In this document: positions 1-5,275 of the stretch, piece by piece
Layout of the letters: each line of letters starts with the position of its first letter
How positions within the stretch are numbered: the stretch's first letter is position 1
Source: Actinomycetes bacterium
GTDB taxonomy: Bacteria; Actinomycetota; Acidimicrobiia; Acidimicrobiales; Acidimicrobiaceae
Reading direction: 5' to 3'
DNA length: 6,342 nucleotides
NCBI GenBank assembly: GCA_021792075.1
Contig: JAJYVK010000094.1
Span: 1 to 6,342 of the forward strand
The notes under the pieces: generated by a model
Databases searched by the model: none
What the model was told of the DNA's origin: nothing
The model's input: only the letters and a program-made list of their open reading frames with translations
Made by a program: the position numbers and the translations under genes

Positions 1-19
1 TCATTACACCCCCCATTTC

Positions 20-32
20 GGAACAATGTTCC
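20..32. repeat. 13-bp palindrome GGAACAATGTTCC
   Basis: Perfect palindrome GGAACA-A-TGTTCC with 6-bp arms and a single central base, of the size of a dimeric repressor site. The half site CGGAAC recurs in direct orientation at 124-129, 131-136 and 226-231. It does not fit the actinobacterial LexA box, which has GAAC and GTTC separated by four bases; here they are separated by three. Role unknown. Confidence 0.35.
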
Positions 33-156
33 ATTTATACTCTCAACTCACAACCCCGTCAAGAACATGTTTGGCAATTTGCGCGGTAGAAACGACGGTA
101 CCGGAATTCACTATCTCTTATCTCGGAACGCGGAACTCCGGCCTCTAAAGGTGTTG

Positions 157-176
157 CGATAAACGGTGCTTTATCG
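157..176. repeat. Inverted repeat CGATAAA-N6-TTTATCG
   Basis: Two perfect 7-bp arms (157-163 and 170-176) flank CGGTGC. It could be an operator or a small hairpin. The arms are AT-rich and no T-run follows on either strand, so a terminator is unlikely. It lies about 290 bases ahead of the MscS start, far for a direct operator of that gene. Confidence 0.35.
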
Positions 177-386
177 ATCTGCGCGGCAAACCCCGCCCGT
201 CAAAGCAGTAATGACGTAGCGCTGACGGAACAGCCGTTAGAGGAAGTGTGCTCCTAACTTTGTCAAGCCACCATTCGCCCGTTGAGCCGGGCTCGATGGA
301 TTGCGGCATCGCCTCTTACAGAGATCACAGCAGCCTGAAGCGGATATCTTTGGACCAATCCGACGCGAGAATTCATGGGCAACCTA

Positions 387-400
387 TGACAGGGCTGTCA
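387..400. promoter_or_regulatory. Operator-like dyad TGACAGGGCTGTCA upstream of mscS
   Basis: Perfect 6-bp arms TGACAG and CTGTCA separated by GG, ending 67 bases before the MscS start codon at 468. Size, symmetry and location suit a dimeric regulator site. No regulator gene is present in the window and I cannot assign a family. The regulatory role is inferred from position only. Confidence 0.3.
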
Positions 401-467
401 GCCATGAAGGTAGACTGAACCGAACGATTCCAAAGCAGTCGCTATATCCATTTCTAAGGAAAGGAAG

Positions 468-1376
468 ATGGCTATGGCGGATCGCCAAAGCTCTCGCCGT
501 TTTCTGGGTCCCTGGGTACTTGTCGTAATACTTTTCGTAGTTGGGTCCGCAGCACTAATAGTTCTGGACACTCAATACAGAAATACGCCCATCAAAGAGG
601 CCGTGTCTGGACCGTTGCGCGCAGTCATCATTCTTGTCGTTGGCTCCATCATTGCCAGGGTGGTTGAGACCAAACTCCTGGCCAAATCACTGACCTCACT
701 TCCTCCTAGGCAACGGACTATCGCAGGCTTCACCGTCAGATTGCTGCTTTATTTGGGGATCACACTAGCCGTCTTCGCTGGACTTGGGATTGGACTTTCG
801 AGCTTTATATTCGGCGGTGCGTTTCTGACTGTAGTGATCGGGCTCGCAGGCCAGAGCATGCTCTCGAACCTCTTTGGCGGTGTCTGGCTCGTTCTGTTCC
901 AGCCATTTCAAGTGAGTGACTCGATAAGCTTCGTCACCTGGCAGTACCCGCTTCTAATGCCTTCATATCCTCATGAGGCAATAAAACCGACCTACTCTGG
1001 ACGAGTCACAGATATCAACTTGATGTACACCACCATCGTCACCGACGATGGTGAGCCTCTGGTGCTGCCCAACGGAGTCCTTGCCCAGGCCGCAATCATC
1101 AATCGAAGTCGCTCAGGCGCCCGCAAGATCTCGGTGCGGTTTGAGACGCCCCGTCAAATCAGCCCAGAAGAACTGAAGACGAACCTGTTGGAAGACCTGG
1201 GGAGTTGGGACCGGCCTCCCACGCTGGAACTAACCGACATTGGAATCGCAAGTTACTCGGCCCGGGTCACGGTCTGGAGCCGCGAAAGCGAAGAGAGAGT
1301 GAAAGACCGAATCCTGAAGTCTGTGTGGAAGGTCATATCGCAGCTGAGCGAGACAGAAGACTCTACCGGCCTGTAA
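468..1376 (+). CDS. MscS-family mechanosensitive ion channel
   Basis: Predicted inner-membrane channel that opens under membrane tension to release solutes during hypo-osmotic shock. The 302-residue product has hydrophobic segments at about 14-33, 49-67 and 88-110, then the Gly/Ala-rich pore helix typical of MscS at about 112-145 (GLAGQSMLSNLFGGVWLV) ending in FQPF. The beta domain follows at about 176-212, with YSGRVTDINLMYTT and VLPNGVLAQAAIIN matching the family, then an alpha/beta cytoplasmic part to about residue 292. E. coli MscS has 286 residues. Between the pore helix and the beta domain there are roughly 20 extra residues (about 154-176) relative to E. coli MscS. Two starts are possible: ATG 468 (GGA about 7 bases upstream) and ATG 474 (GGAAG 6 bases upstream); the first is kept. 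The gene converges on dnaB with 40 bases between stop codons. The family call is firm; the exact subfamily and gating behaviour are not known. Confidence 0.9.
   Translation: MAMADRQSSRRFLGPWVLVVILFVVGSAALIVLDTQYRNTPIKEAVSGPLRAVIILVVGSIIARVVETKLLAKSLTSLPPRQRTIAGFTVRLLLYLGITLAVFAGLGIGLSSFIFGGAFLTVVIGLAGQSMLSNLFGGVWLVLFQPFQVSDSISFVTWQYPLLMPSYPHEAIKPTYSGRVTDINLMYTTIVTDDGEPLVLPNGVLAQAAIINRSRSGARKISVRFETPRQISPEELKTNLLEDLGSWDRPPTLELTDIGIASYSARVTVWSRESEERVKDRILKSVWKVISQLSETEDSTGL
1031..1053 (+). repeat. Perfect 10-bp inverted repeat inside the MscS gene
   Basis: CACCATCGTC (1031-1040) and GACGATGGTG (1044-1053) are exact reverse complements around a 3-base spacer ACC, so the mRNA can form a 10-bp stem with a tight loop. 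It covers the codons for residues about 188-196, in the conserved beta-domain stretch TTIVTDDGE. Coding constraint may explain part of it. Confidence 0.6.
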
Positions 1377-1416
1377 CAGACCTTCTGTCCCAAAAAGGCA
1401 AAACGACGTCGCGAGG

Positions 1417-3246
1417 TCAGTGCTGAGCCATGTTGACAAATTTCGTGAATGAGTCAAGAAATGCCAAATGCGCCACGCCTGTTGGACCGGATCGATGCTT
1501 GGCTACGATTATCTCGGCCGTTCCCCGGTCTGGAGACTCATTGTTGTAGATCTCGTCCCTGTAAATGAAAAGAACGACATCAGCGTCCTGTTCGAGCGAG
1601 TTGTGAGCAACGATCCCGTTCGCAATGAAGTTGTGGGTGCCACAAACTGTGAGATCATAGACAGGCTCAGAACCGTACCGCTCCAAGGCGCGGAGAGGAG
1701 CGAAATCTACCTTCGTGCCAAGGCCAAGAGTCGTGGAAAGCCTTGTCAGCAGCTGGCCCTCGGCTAAGATGGCCGATCCAGGGAAGACAGCCACGTCTTG
1801 ACCGATCCTCAACTTTTCTGCCGCAGTCCACCCCTGCTTAGTAAGAAATTTATGATTAGCGCTCGCCCTGACCGAACGGTCGCCCAAATCGAGAACAAAA
1901 GTATCCTTCACCCCGGAAGAAAAGGCTCGCAAAAGCCTCGACTTCACCAGCCTGCCATTGCCGTCAACGCTCATCACCATCGTGCCCGCAGGCTCTCCCG
2001 TTGCCAGATCGCCGATCGCCTGAGTAGAACCATCAGCCAGGACAACCTGGGAATCATAGCCCAGACAGCCGGATTCTCTGAGGTCGGAAAGGGCTGGCCG
2101 CTTATCCGCCCTCATCTCAAGATTCCTGGAAAGCTGAGACAGCGCAAGAACGGGTACGTCCAGCTCTCTGGCGAGAATCTTGAGCCCCCTGGATATCTCG
2201 GAGACCTCCACTTGACGCGATTCGGCCCCCATTCGACCAGACATAAGTTGGAGATAGTCGACTACCACCAAGCCAAGCCCGTCTCTAGCCTTCAATCTTC
2301 TCGACTTCGCTCGGATATCCATGACATTCACATTGGGGTTATCATCTATGTAGATCGGTGCATCGGCCAAGCGCCCTATGGCGTGAGAGATCTTCTCCCA
2401 GTCTTTTTCCAGAAGCTTCCCGTTTCGCATTCTTGTTGAGTCGATCTGCGCTTCGGAGGAAAGCAGCCTCTGTACCAGCTCCTTGCGGCTCATCTCCAAA
2501 GAGAACAGAAGCACCGGAACCTTCTGCTTCATGGCTACGCTAGCGGAGACGCCTAGTGCAAAAGCGGTCTTGCCCATTCCCGGGCGCGCGCCTACGATTA
2601 CCAGGTTCGAGGCATGAAGGCCGGACAGGACATTGTCAAGATCTGTAAAACCGGTAGGAATTCCCGTAACCGCCTCAGATCTCGCATACAAGGCCTCGAG
2701 ATCGTCGAGAGCGTTTCCCAAGACCTCTTTTATGTGCGCCATGGTTTCGCTTTGGCGCCGCTGCGCGACATCGAAGATTAGAGCTTCAGCCCAGTCGATC
2801 ACTTCAACCACGTCGTCTGGAACCTCGTACGCTCTCTCGGCTATGGCGCTGGCTGCCCTTATAAGCCGCCTGAGAAGCGAGTACTCAACCACGATCTCCG
2901 CGTAGCTGAACGCGTTGCCGATCGCCGGAGTATCGGCCTGCAGCTTGAGCAGCTGCGGCACCCCGCCGACATCCTCAAGTAGGTTCTTCCTCTTGAGCTC
3001 TTCCGCAATAGTGACGGTATCTGCGGGATCGCCCCTAGCGAAAGCAGAGGTAAGCGCTTCGAAAATGTATTGGTGGGAGGGCTTGTAGAAATCGACAGCC
3101 TGACATATGTCGATAGCGTCGGCAATAGCGTCCTTGGAGAGCAGCATCGCGCCCAGCAACGACTCCTCGGCCTCGAGATTATGAGGCGTGGCCCGTTGAA
3201 GGACCTCCTTGGATTTTTTTGTCGACCTGCCTGGAATCTGCGTCAT
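1417..3246 (-). CDS. dnaB: Replicative DNA helicase DnaB with an in-frame intein
   Basis: Hexameric 5'-3' helicase that unwinds DNA at the replication fork. The precursor has 609 residues; removing the intein (394-549) leaves 453, close to E. coli DnaB (471). The N-terminal domain spans about 19-122 (PHNLEAEESLLGAML). The RecA-like domain begins near 195, with Walker A GARPGMGKT at 219-227, Walker B LVVVDYLQL with D330, the ALSQLSRNLE motif near 368-377, and SDLRESG up to 393. After the intein, SLEQDADVVLFIYRDE resumes at 550, and AKHRSGPTG carries the likely arginine finger R585 with K583. An in-frame TAG lies directly before ATG 3246 and no alternative start codon lies close downstream, so this start holds despite a weak Shine-Dalgarno. 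It follows rplI after 114 bases, so it may be co-transcribed from rpsF or have its own promoter. All helicase motifs look intact in the spliced protein. Confidence 0.97.
   Translation of the reverse strand: MTQIPGRSTKKSKEVLQRATPHNLEAEESLLGAMLLSKDAIADAIDICQAVDFYKPSHQYIFEALTSAFARGDPADTVTIAEELKRKNLLEDVGGVPQLLKLQADTPAIGNAFSYAEIVVEYSLLRRLIRAASAIAERAYEVPDDVVEVIDWAEALIFDVAQRRQSETMAHIKEVLGNALDDLEALYARSEAVTGIPTGFTDLDNVLSGLHASNLVIVGARPGMGKTAFALGVSASVAMKQKVPVLLFSLEMSRKELVQRLLSSEAQIDSTRMRNGKLLEKDWEKISHAIGRLADAPIYIDDNPNVNVMDIRAKSRRLKARDGLGLVVVDYLQLMSGRMGAESRQVEVSEISRGLKILARELDVPVLALSQLSRNLEMRADKRPALSDLRESGCLGYDSQVVLADGSTQAIGDLATGEPAGTMVMSVDGNGRLVKSRLLRAFSSGVKDTFVLDLGDRSVRASANHKFLTKQGWTAAEKLRIGQDVAVFPGSAILAEGQLLTRLSTTLGLGTKVDFAPLRALERYGSEPVYDLTVCGTHNFIANGIVAHNSLEQDADVVLFIYRDEIYNNESPDRGTAEIIVAKHRSGPTGVAHLAFLDSFTKFVNMAQH
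1600..2067 (-). mobile_element. DnaB mini-intein (156 residues, no homing endonuclease)
   Basis: Self-splicing protein element inside DnaB, residues 394-549. It starts with Cys394 (CLGYDSQVVLADGS, block A) and has block B as VRASANHKFLT with His465. Block F is YDLTVCGTHNFIANG. It ends in block G as IVAHN, with penultimate His548 and terminal Asn549; the first downstream extein residue is Ser550. These are the residues expected of a class 1 intein able to splice. The site RESG/SLEQDAD is the one occupied by the Synechocystis DnaB intein, which it resembles along its length. The central stretch (about 485-525) is short and no LAGLIDADG motif is visible, so homing activity is presumably lost. 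In block B, the usual Thr of the TANH motif is Ser462. Splicing is inferred, not shown; it would be needed because the insertion splits the helicase core. Confidence 0.95.
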
Positions 3247-3277
3247 CTACCAATCCGAATAAAAAAGGTCCGACCCA

Positions 3278-3304
3278 TCAAATGCGATTGGCGCCGTCAA
3301 ATGC
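3278..3304. repeat. Direct repeat TCAAATGC flanking a GGCGCC palindrome
   Basis: Two identical 8-bp copies, 3278-3285 and 3297-3304, are separated by 11 bases that contain GGCGCC. The copies are 19 bases apart start to start, about two helical turns, and lie 32-58 bases upstream of the dnaB start. It could be a regulator site for dnaB or coincidence. Confidence 0.3.
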
Positions 3305-3307
3305 CAG

Positions 3308-3350
3308 AGAAATTGCGCCAGCACAAAAATTCGCTGGCGCACTAATTTCT
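3308..3350 (-). promoter_or_regulatory. Strong stem-loop between rplI and dnaB
   Basis: On the minus strand, GCGCCAGC (3340-3333) pairs perfectly with GCTGGCGC (3322-3315) around a 10-base loop containing five Ts. Outside it, AGAAATT (3350-3344) can pair with AATTTCT (3314-3308) across a 3-base bulge, giving up to 15 pairs. The stem sits 10 bases after the rplI stop. No clean T-run follows it, so it is not a textbook intrinsic terminator. A partial terminator, mRNA-stability element or processing site that sets dnaB expression apart from the ribosomal genes would fit. The pairing is seen; the role is inferred. Confidence 0.55.
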
Positions 3351-3367
3351 ACTGGAATTTCTACTCG
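3344..3367. repeat. 12-bp tandem duplication over the rplI stop codon
   Basis: AATTTCTACTGG (3344-3355) is followed at once by AATTTCTACTCG (3356-3367), differing at one base. The second copy contains the rplI stop codon (CTA on the plus strand, 3361-3363). The first copy also contributes the outer arm of the neighbouring stem-loop. It looks like a small recent duplication. Confidence 0.6.
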
Positions 3368-3807
3368 ATCCCGACGACCTGCACTCGAACGGTCGCTTTG
3401 ACATCTTGATGGAGACGGACCTTCACCTCATGAGTCCCAGTCGTCTTGATGTGCTCGTCCAGTTCCACCTGACGCCGCTCCACCACAGGCCCTCCCGCTG
3501 AAGTGATCGCGTCAACGATGTCGTTCTGAGAAACCGAACCGAAAAGCTTGCCATCCTGAGCACGGGCCTCAATCTTGATCTCGAGTGCCTCCAAGGCGGC
3601 GGCGACTTCGGAAGCAGAACCACGCAACCTGGCCTCGCGAGCATCGCGGGAGTTTCGCATGGCCTCGGCCTGATGCACCACTCCAGCGGTGGCTACGATT
3701 GCCTGACCCTTGGGAAGAAGAAAATTTCGTGCGAATCCGTCAGAGACCTCAACTATGTCGCCGCGCTTGCCTAGACCCGCCCTGTCGGAACGAAGAACCA
3801 CTCTCAT
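3361..3807 (-). CDS. rplI: 50S ribosomal protein L9
   Basis: Large-subunit protein that binds 23S rRNA near the L1 stalk and helps reading-frame maintenance. At 148 residues it has the standard family length. The N-terminal rRNA-binding domain shows the L9 signature: [20 protein letters not shown] at 11-30, then LPKGQA. A charged connecting helix runs through about 42-76, and the C-terminal domain starts at about 79 with [17 protein letters not shown]. The start codon overlaps the rpsR stop in an ATGA, and a GAGGAAG lies just upstream inside rpsR, so translational coupling is likely. A stem-loop follows the stop codon. No anomalies in the protein. Confidence 0.97.
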   Translation of the reverse strand: MRVVLRSDRAGLGKRGDIVEVSDGFARNFLLPKGQAIVATAGVVHQAEAMRNSRDAREARLRGSASEVAAALEALEIKIEARAQDGKLFGSVSQNDIVDAITSAGGPVVERRQVELDEHIKTTGTHEVKVRLHQDVKATVRVQVVGIE

Positions 3808-4241
3808 TGCCTTGCTTCCTCCGCCTCTTCACTCTCTGCATATAGCTCATCTGCAGCCTCTAGCCCTTCCAAATCCTCGGCCGGCAGGAACACCGTCTCG
3901 GGCTCGCTCGGAACGGCGGTGCGTGAAGCACCACGACCGCCACCGGAACGCTCGGCGACTGTGCGCTGAGTATAGGGCAGCAGCGCTAGCTCGCGTGCGG
4001 TCTTGATGGCGACCGCCACAGCACGCTGATGCTGCGAGCAGTTGCCCGAAACACGCCTGGCTCGGATCTTACCCCTATCAGACATGTACTTCCGAAGAAT
4101 ATCAACGTCTTTATAGCTGATGCTTTTGATCTGCTTGACGCAGAATATGCACACCTTCTTCTTGCCACCCTTGCGCACTACCTCTTTAGTGGACTTCTTG
4201 CTGCCTGAACGATCTCTGTCTCTATCGTTGTTTCTTGCCAT
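3804..4241 (-). CDS. rpsR: 30S ribosomal protein S18, zinc type, with long acidic C-terminal tail
   Basis: Small-subunit platform protein that pairs with S6. The S18 core spans about 28-95 ([20 protein letters not shown], then ELALLPYT). Cys31, Cys34, Cys68 and His71 (CIFC and CSQH) form the zinc site of the C+ form, as in mycobacterial RpsR1. A Lys/Arg-rich N-terminal arm precedes the core. The product has 145 residues, whereas the family usually ends soon after LLPY at about 75-90. Here roughly 50 more follow: a Ser/Gly/Arg stretch (about 97-108), then an acidic segment (about 112-143) rich in Glu and Asp. The tail stays in frame to an ATGA overlap with rplI, and the ssb stop lies 3 bases before the start. 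Because the zinc ligands are present, this is the zinc-replete paralogue rather than a Zur-controlled C- copy. The function of the tail is unknown. Confidence 0.95.
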   Translation of the reverse strand: MARNNDRDRDRSGSKKSTKEVVRKGGKKKVCIFCVKQIKSISYKDVDILRKYMSDRGKIRARRVSGNCSQHQRAVAVAIKTARELALLPYTQRTVAERSGGGRGASRTAVPSEPETVFLPAEDLEGLEAADELYAESEEAEEARQ

Positions 4242-4244
4242 GAT

Positions 4245-4703
4245 TTAGAAAGGTTCCTCTTCGTATGAGTAAGCGCCCCGGGCGGGTTCACCGACTGGTG
4301 CAGCTATGGGTACTTCACCTGTATCCATCCCAAATCCCTTGCGCTCATTCCGGACTATTTGAGCCGTCGCCCATCTAAGCGATGGGCCGATCTCATCTGC
4401 AATTATCTCCACCTTCGACCGCTTTTCACCCTCTTGAGTCTCCCAGTTACGCTGCTCAAGACGGCCTGTCACAATGACTCGCGCACCCTTGGTCAAACTC
4501 TCGCTCGCATTCTCCGCCATCTCCCGCCAGCAAACGACATCAAAGAAGGAGGTAGCTTCCTCCCACTGTTGACTCTGACGGTTCTGCCAGCGCCTATTGA
4601 CTGCAATGCCAAATGTCGCAGTAGCTTGACCTGACGAAGTGAAACGCAACTCGGGATCTCTGGTAACGTTCCCTACGATTGTGATGGAATTTCCGTTTGA
4701 CAT
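4245..4703 (-). CDS. ssb: Single-stranded DNA-binding protein
   Basis: Coats single-stranded DNA during replication and repair and recruits partners through its C-terminal tip. The OB-fold domain covers about 1-112: ITIVGNVTRDPELRFTSSGQ near the start, SFFDVVCWREMAENASESL at 52-70, and ARVIVTGRLEQRNWE at 74-88. A short linker (about 115-143) leads to an acidic end, YSYEEEPF, matching the PF-terminated tip that binds repair and replication proteins. At 152 residues the linker is shorter than in many SSBs. AGAGGAG lies 6 bases before the start codon, and the rpsF stop is 41 bases upstream. The location between rpsF and rpsR is the common bacterial arrangement and suggests one transcript with the ribosomal genes. 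Confidence 0.97.
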   Translation of the reverse strand: MSNGNSITIVGNVTRDPELRFTSSGQATATFGIAVNRRWQNRQSQQWEEATSFFDVVCWREMAENASESLTKGARVIVTGRLEQRNWETQEGEKRSKVEIIADEIGPSLRWATAQIVRNERKGFGMDTGEVPIAAPVGEPARGAYSYEEEPF

Positions 4704-4744
4704 TCCTGACTCCTCTAGAGTTCTTGGAAAAGCGGCTCAGACCG

Positions 4745-5086
4745 TTAGGCCACCGACTCCGAAACAGGCTTTGCAGCAATCTTTTGCTTGCTTGACTGTT
4801 CGGGGGTGCGAATGATCTTGTGACGAAGGACCTCGTCTGTAATCGAAAGAACTCGGTCTAGTTCCGCTACAACTTCGGGATCGGCATCCAGCTCGACTAT
4901 CGCGTAGTAGCCTTCCCATCTGTTCTTGAGTTCATAGGCAAAACGCTTACGACCCCATTTCTCAACCCTGCCTACTAATCCCCCCTGATTCTTGACAAGA
5001 TCAGTCGCCTTGTCAAGGGTTGATTTGATCGTGTCTTCGTCAAGAGCAGAATCGATAATTAATACGACTTCATATGGCCGTTTCAT
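4745..5086 (-). CDS. rpsF: 30S ribosomal protein S6
   Basis: Small-subunit platform protein that binds S18 and 16S rRNA. The 113-residue product has the S6 hallmarks: RPYEVVLIIDSALDED at 3-18, VEKWGRKRFAYELKNRWEGY at 41-60, YAIVELDADP, and RHKIIRTPE at 88-96. A short variable tail of about 17 residues follows. It is the first gene of the rpsF-ssb-rpsR-rplI-dnaB series. GGGAGG (5102-5097) lies 10 bases before the start, a slightly long spacing, and an out-of-frame ATG lies between them (see the short overlapping frame at 5070-5093). A structured leader upstream may mediate S6:S18 feedback. Confidence 0.97.
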   Translation of the reverse strand: MKRPYEVVLIIDSALDEDTIKSTLDKATDLVKNQGGLVGRVEKWGRKRFAYELKNRWEGYYAIVELDADPEVVAELDRVLSITDEVLRHKIIRTPEQSSKQKIAAKPVSESVA

Positions 5087-5096
5087 ACGGCATTTT

Positions 5097-5102
5097 CCTC
5101 CC
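5097..5102 (-). promoter_or_regulatory. Shine-Dalgarno of rpsF with long spacing
   Basis: GGGAGG on the minus strand lies 10 bases from the rpsF ATG (5086) but only 3 bases from an out-of-frame ATG at 5093-5091. S6 homology (RPYEV at residue 3) fixes the rpsF start at 5086. The leader hairpins end only a few bases upstream, so their folding could affect access to this site. Confidence 0.6.
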
Positions 5103-5105
5103 TAC

Positions 5106-5138
5106 GGACCCTCACCGGGGCTCTGGTCCATCCAGAGC
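5106..5138 (-). promoter_or_regulatory. Candidate autoregulatory leader structure of rpsF
   Basis: Two alternative stems share bases. Stem A is GCTCTGG (5138-5132) with CCAGAGC (5126-5120) around a 5-base loop. Stem B is GGACC (5129-5125) with GGTCC (5110-5106), enclosing CCCCGGTGA. They cannot both form fully because GGACC overlaps the 3' arm of stem A. In many bacteria the S6:S18 complex binds a structured rpsF leader with a conserved CCG; a CCGG is present here in the loop of stem B. The location 11 bases or so upstream of the Shine-Dalgarno fits translational feedback. The pairing is seen; the identity as an S6:S18 motif is inferred. Confidence 0.45.
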
Positions 5139-5227
5139 AGGTTGGATTTATTGTTGATACGCAAGATAACACTCACATATTTTTATCCCATGATACGTTA
5201 GTCGCTCCGAGAGTTTGCCTCTCTCAT

Positions 5228-5241
5228 CATTAGTGCTAATG
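5228..5241. promoter_or_regulatory. Operator-like dyad CATTAGTGCTAATG after panB
   Basis: Perfect 6-bp arms CATTAG and CTAATG around TG, 22 bases past the panB stop and about 140 bases ahead of rpsF. It lies just downstream of a possible weak promoter for rpsF. A nearby 5-bp inverted pair GAGAG/CTCTC (5209-5213 and 5219-5223) has no T-run, so termination of panB here is not well supported. The role as an operator is inferred from symmetry and position. Confidence 0.3.
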
Positions 5242-5245
5242 CGAA

Positions 5246-5275
5246 ATAATAGACAGCGCTACCTAGTTCCGTCCA
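5246..5275 (-). promoter_or_regulatory. Possible weak promoter for the rpsF operon
   Basis: On the minus strand, TGGACG (5275-5270) and TATTAT (5251-5246) are separated by 18 bases and resemble sigma-70 -35 and -10 boxes (4 of 6 and 5 of 6 matches). The -35 box would lie in the last codons of panB. Transcription from here would give a leader of roughly 150 bases including the hairpins. The match is modest and could be chance. Confidence 0.22.

Larger units (their letters stand above)
1..467. other. Gene-free region upstream of the MscS gene
   Basis: No coding region can be supported here. On both strands the reading frames are short or broken: the forward frame open from base 1 ends in TAA at 160-162, and minus-strand frames near the left edge stop within a few codons. 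A 75-codon open frame at 301-528 runs into the MscS gene in another frame and its translation resembles no family I know. The region contains several short dyads, listed separately (20-32, 157-176, 387-400), and a small palindrome GAGCC-G-GGCTC at 284-294. It may hold the MscS promoter, but I found no convincing -35/-10 pair. It could also be a decayed gene remnant; sequence alone does not decide. Confidence 0.5.

Noticed and set aside
20..32. LexA (SOS) box at GGAACAATGTTCC
   Set aside because: The actinobacterial box needs GAAC and GTTC four bases apart; here the spacing is three.
1..162. Forward frame open from the left edge to a TAA at 160-162
   Set aside because: Only 53 codons, with no recognisable motif; random open frames of this size are common.
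301..528. 75-codon open frame on the plus strand ahead of and overlapping the MscS start
   Set aside because: It has no ATG or Shine-Dalgarno at the start, no recognisable family, and overlaps a firm gene in another frame by 61 bases.
1377..1416. Shared terminator between the convergent MscS and dnaB genes
   Set aside because: There are T-rich stretches on the minus strand after CGACGTCG, but no stem with a usable loop could be drawn.
1798..2439. 213-codon plus-strand open frame antisense to dnaB
   Set aside because: It lies wholly opposite conserved DnaB and intein sequence, and its translation shows no family features; it is a shadow of the real gene.
5213..5239. CIRCE heat-shock operator in the panB-rpsF spacer
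   Set aside because: One half (TAGTGCTAA) is nearly right, but the partner at the required 9-base spacing matches at only 4 of 9 positions.
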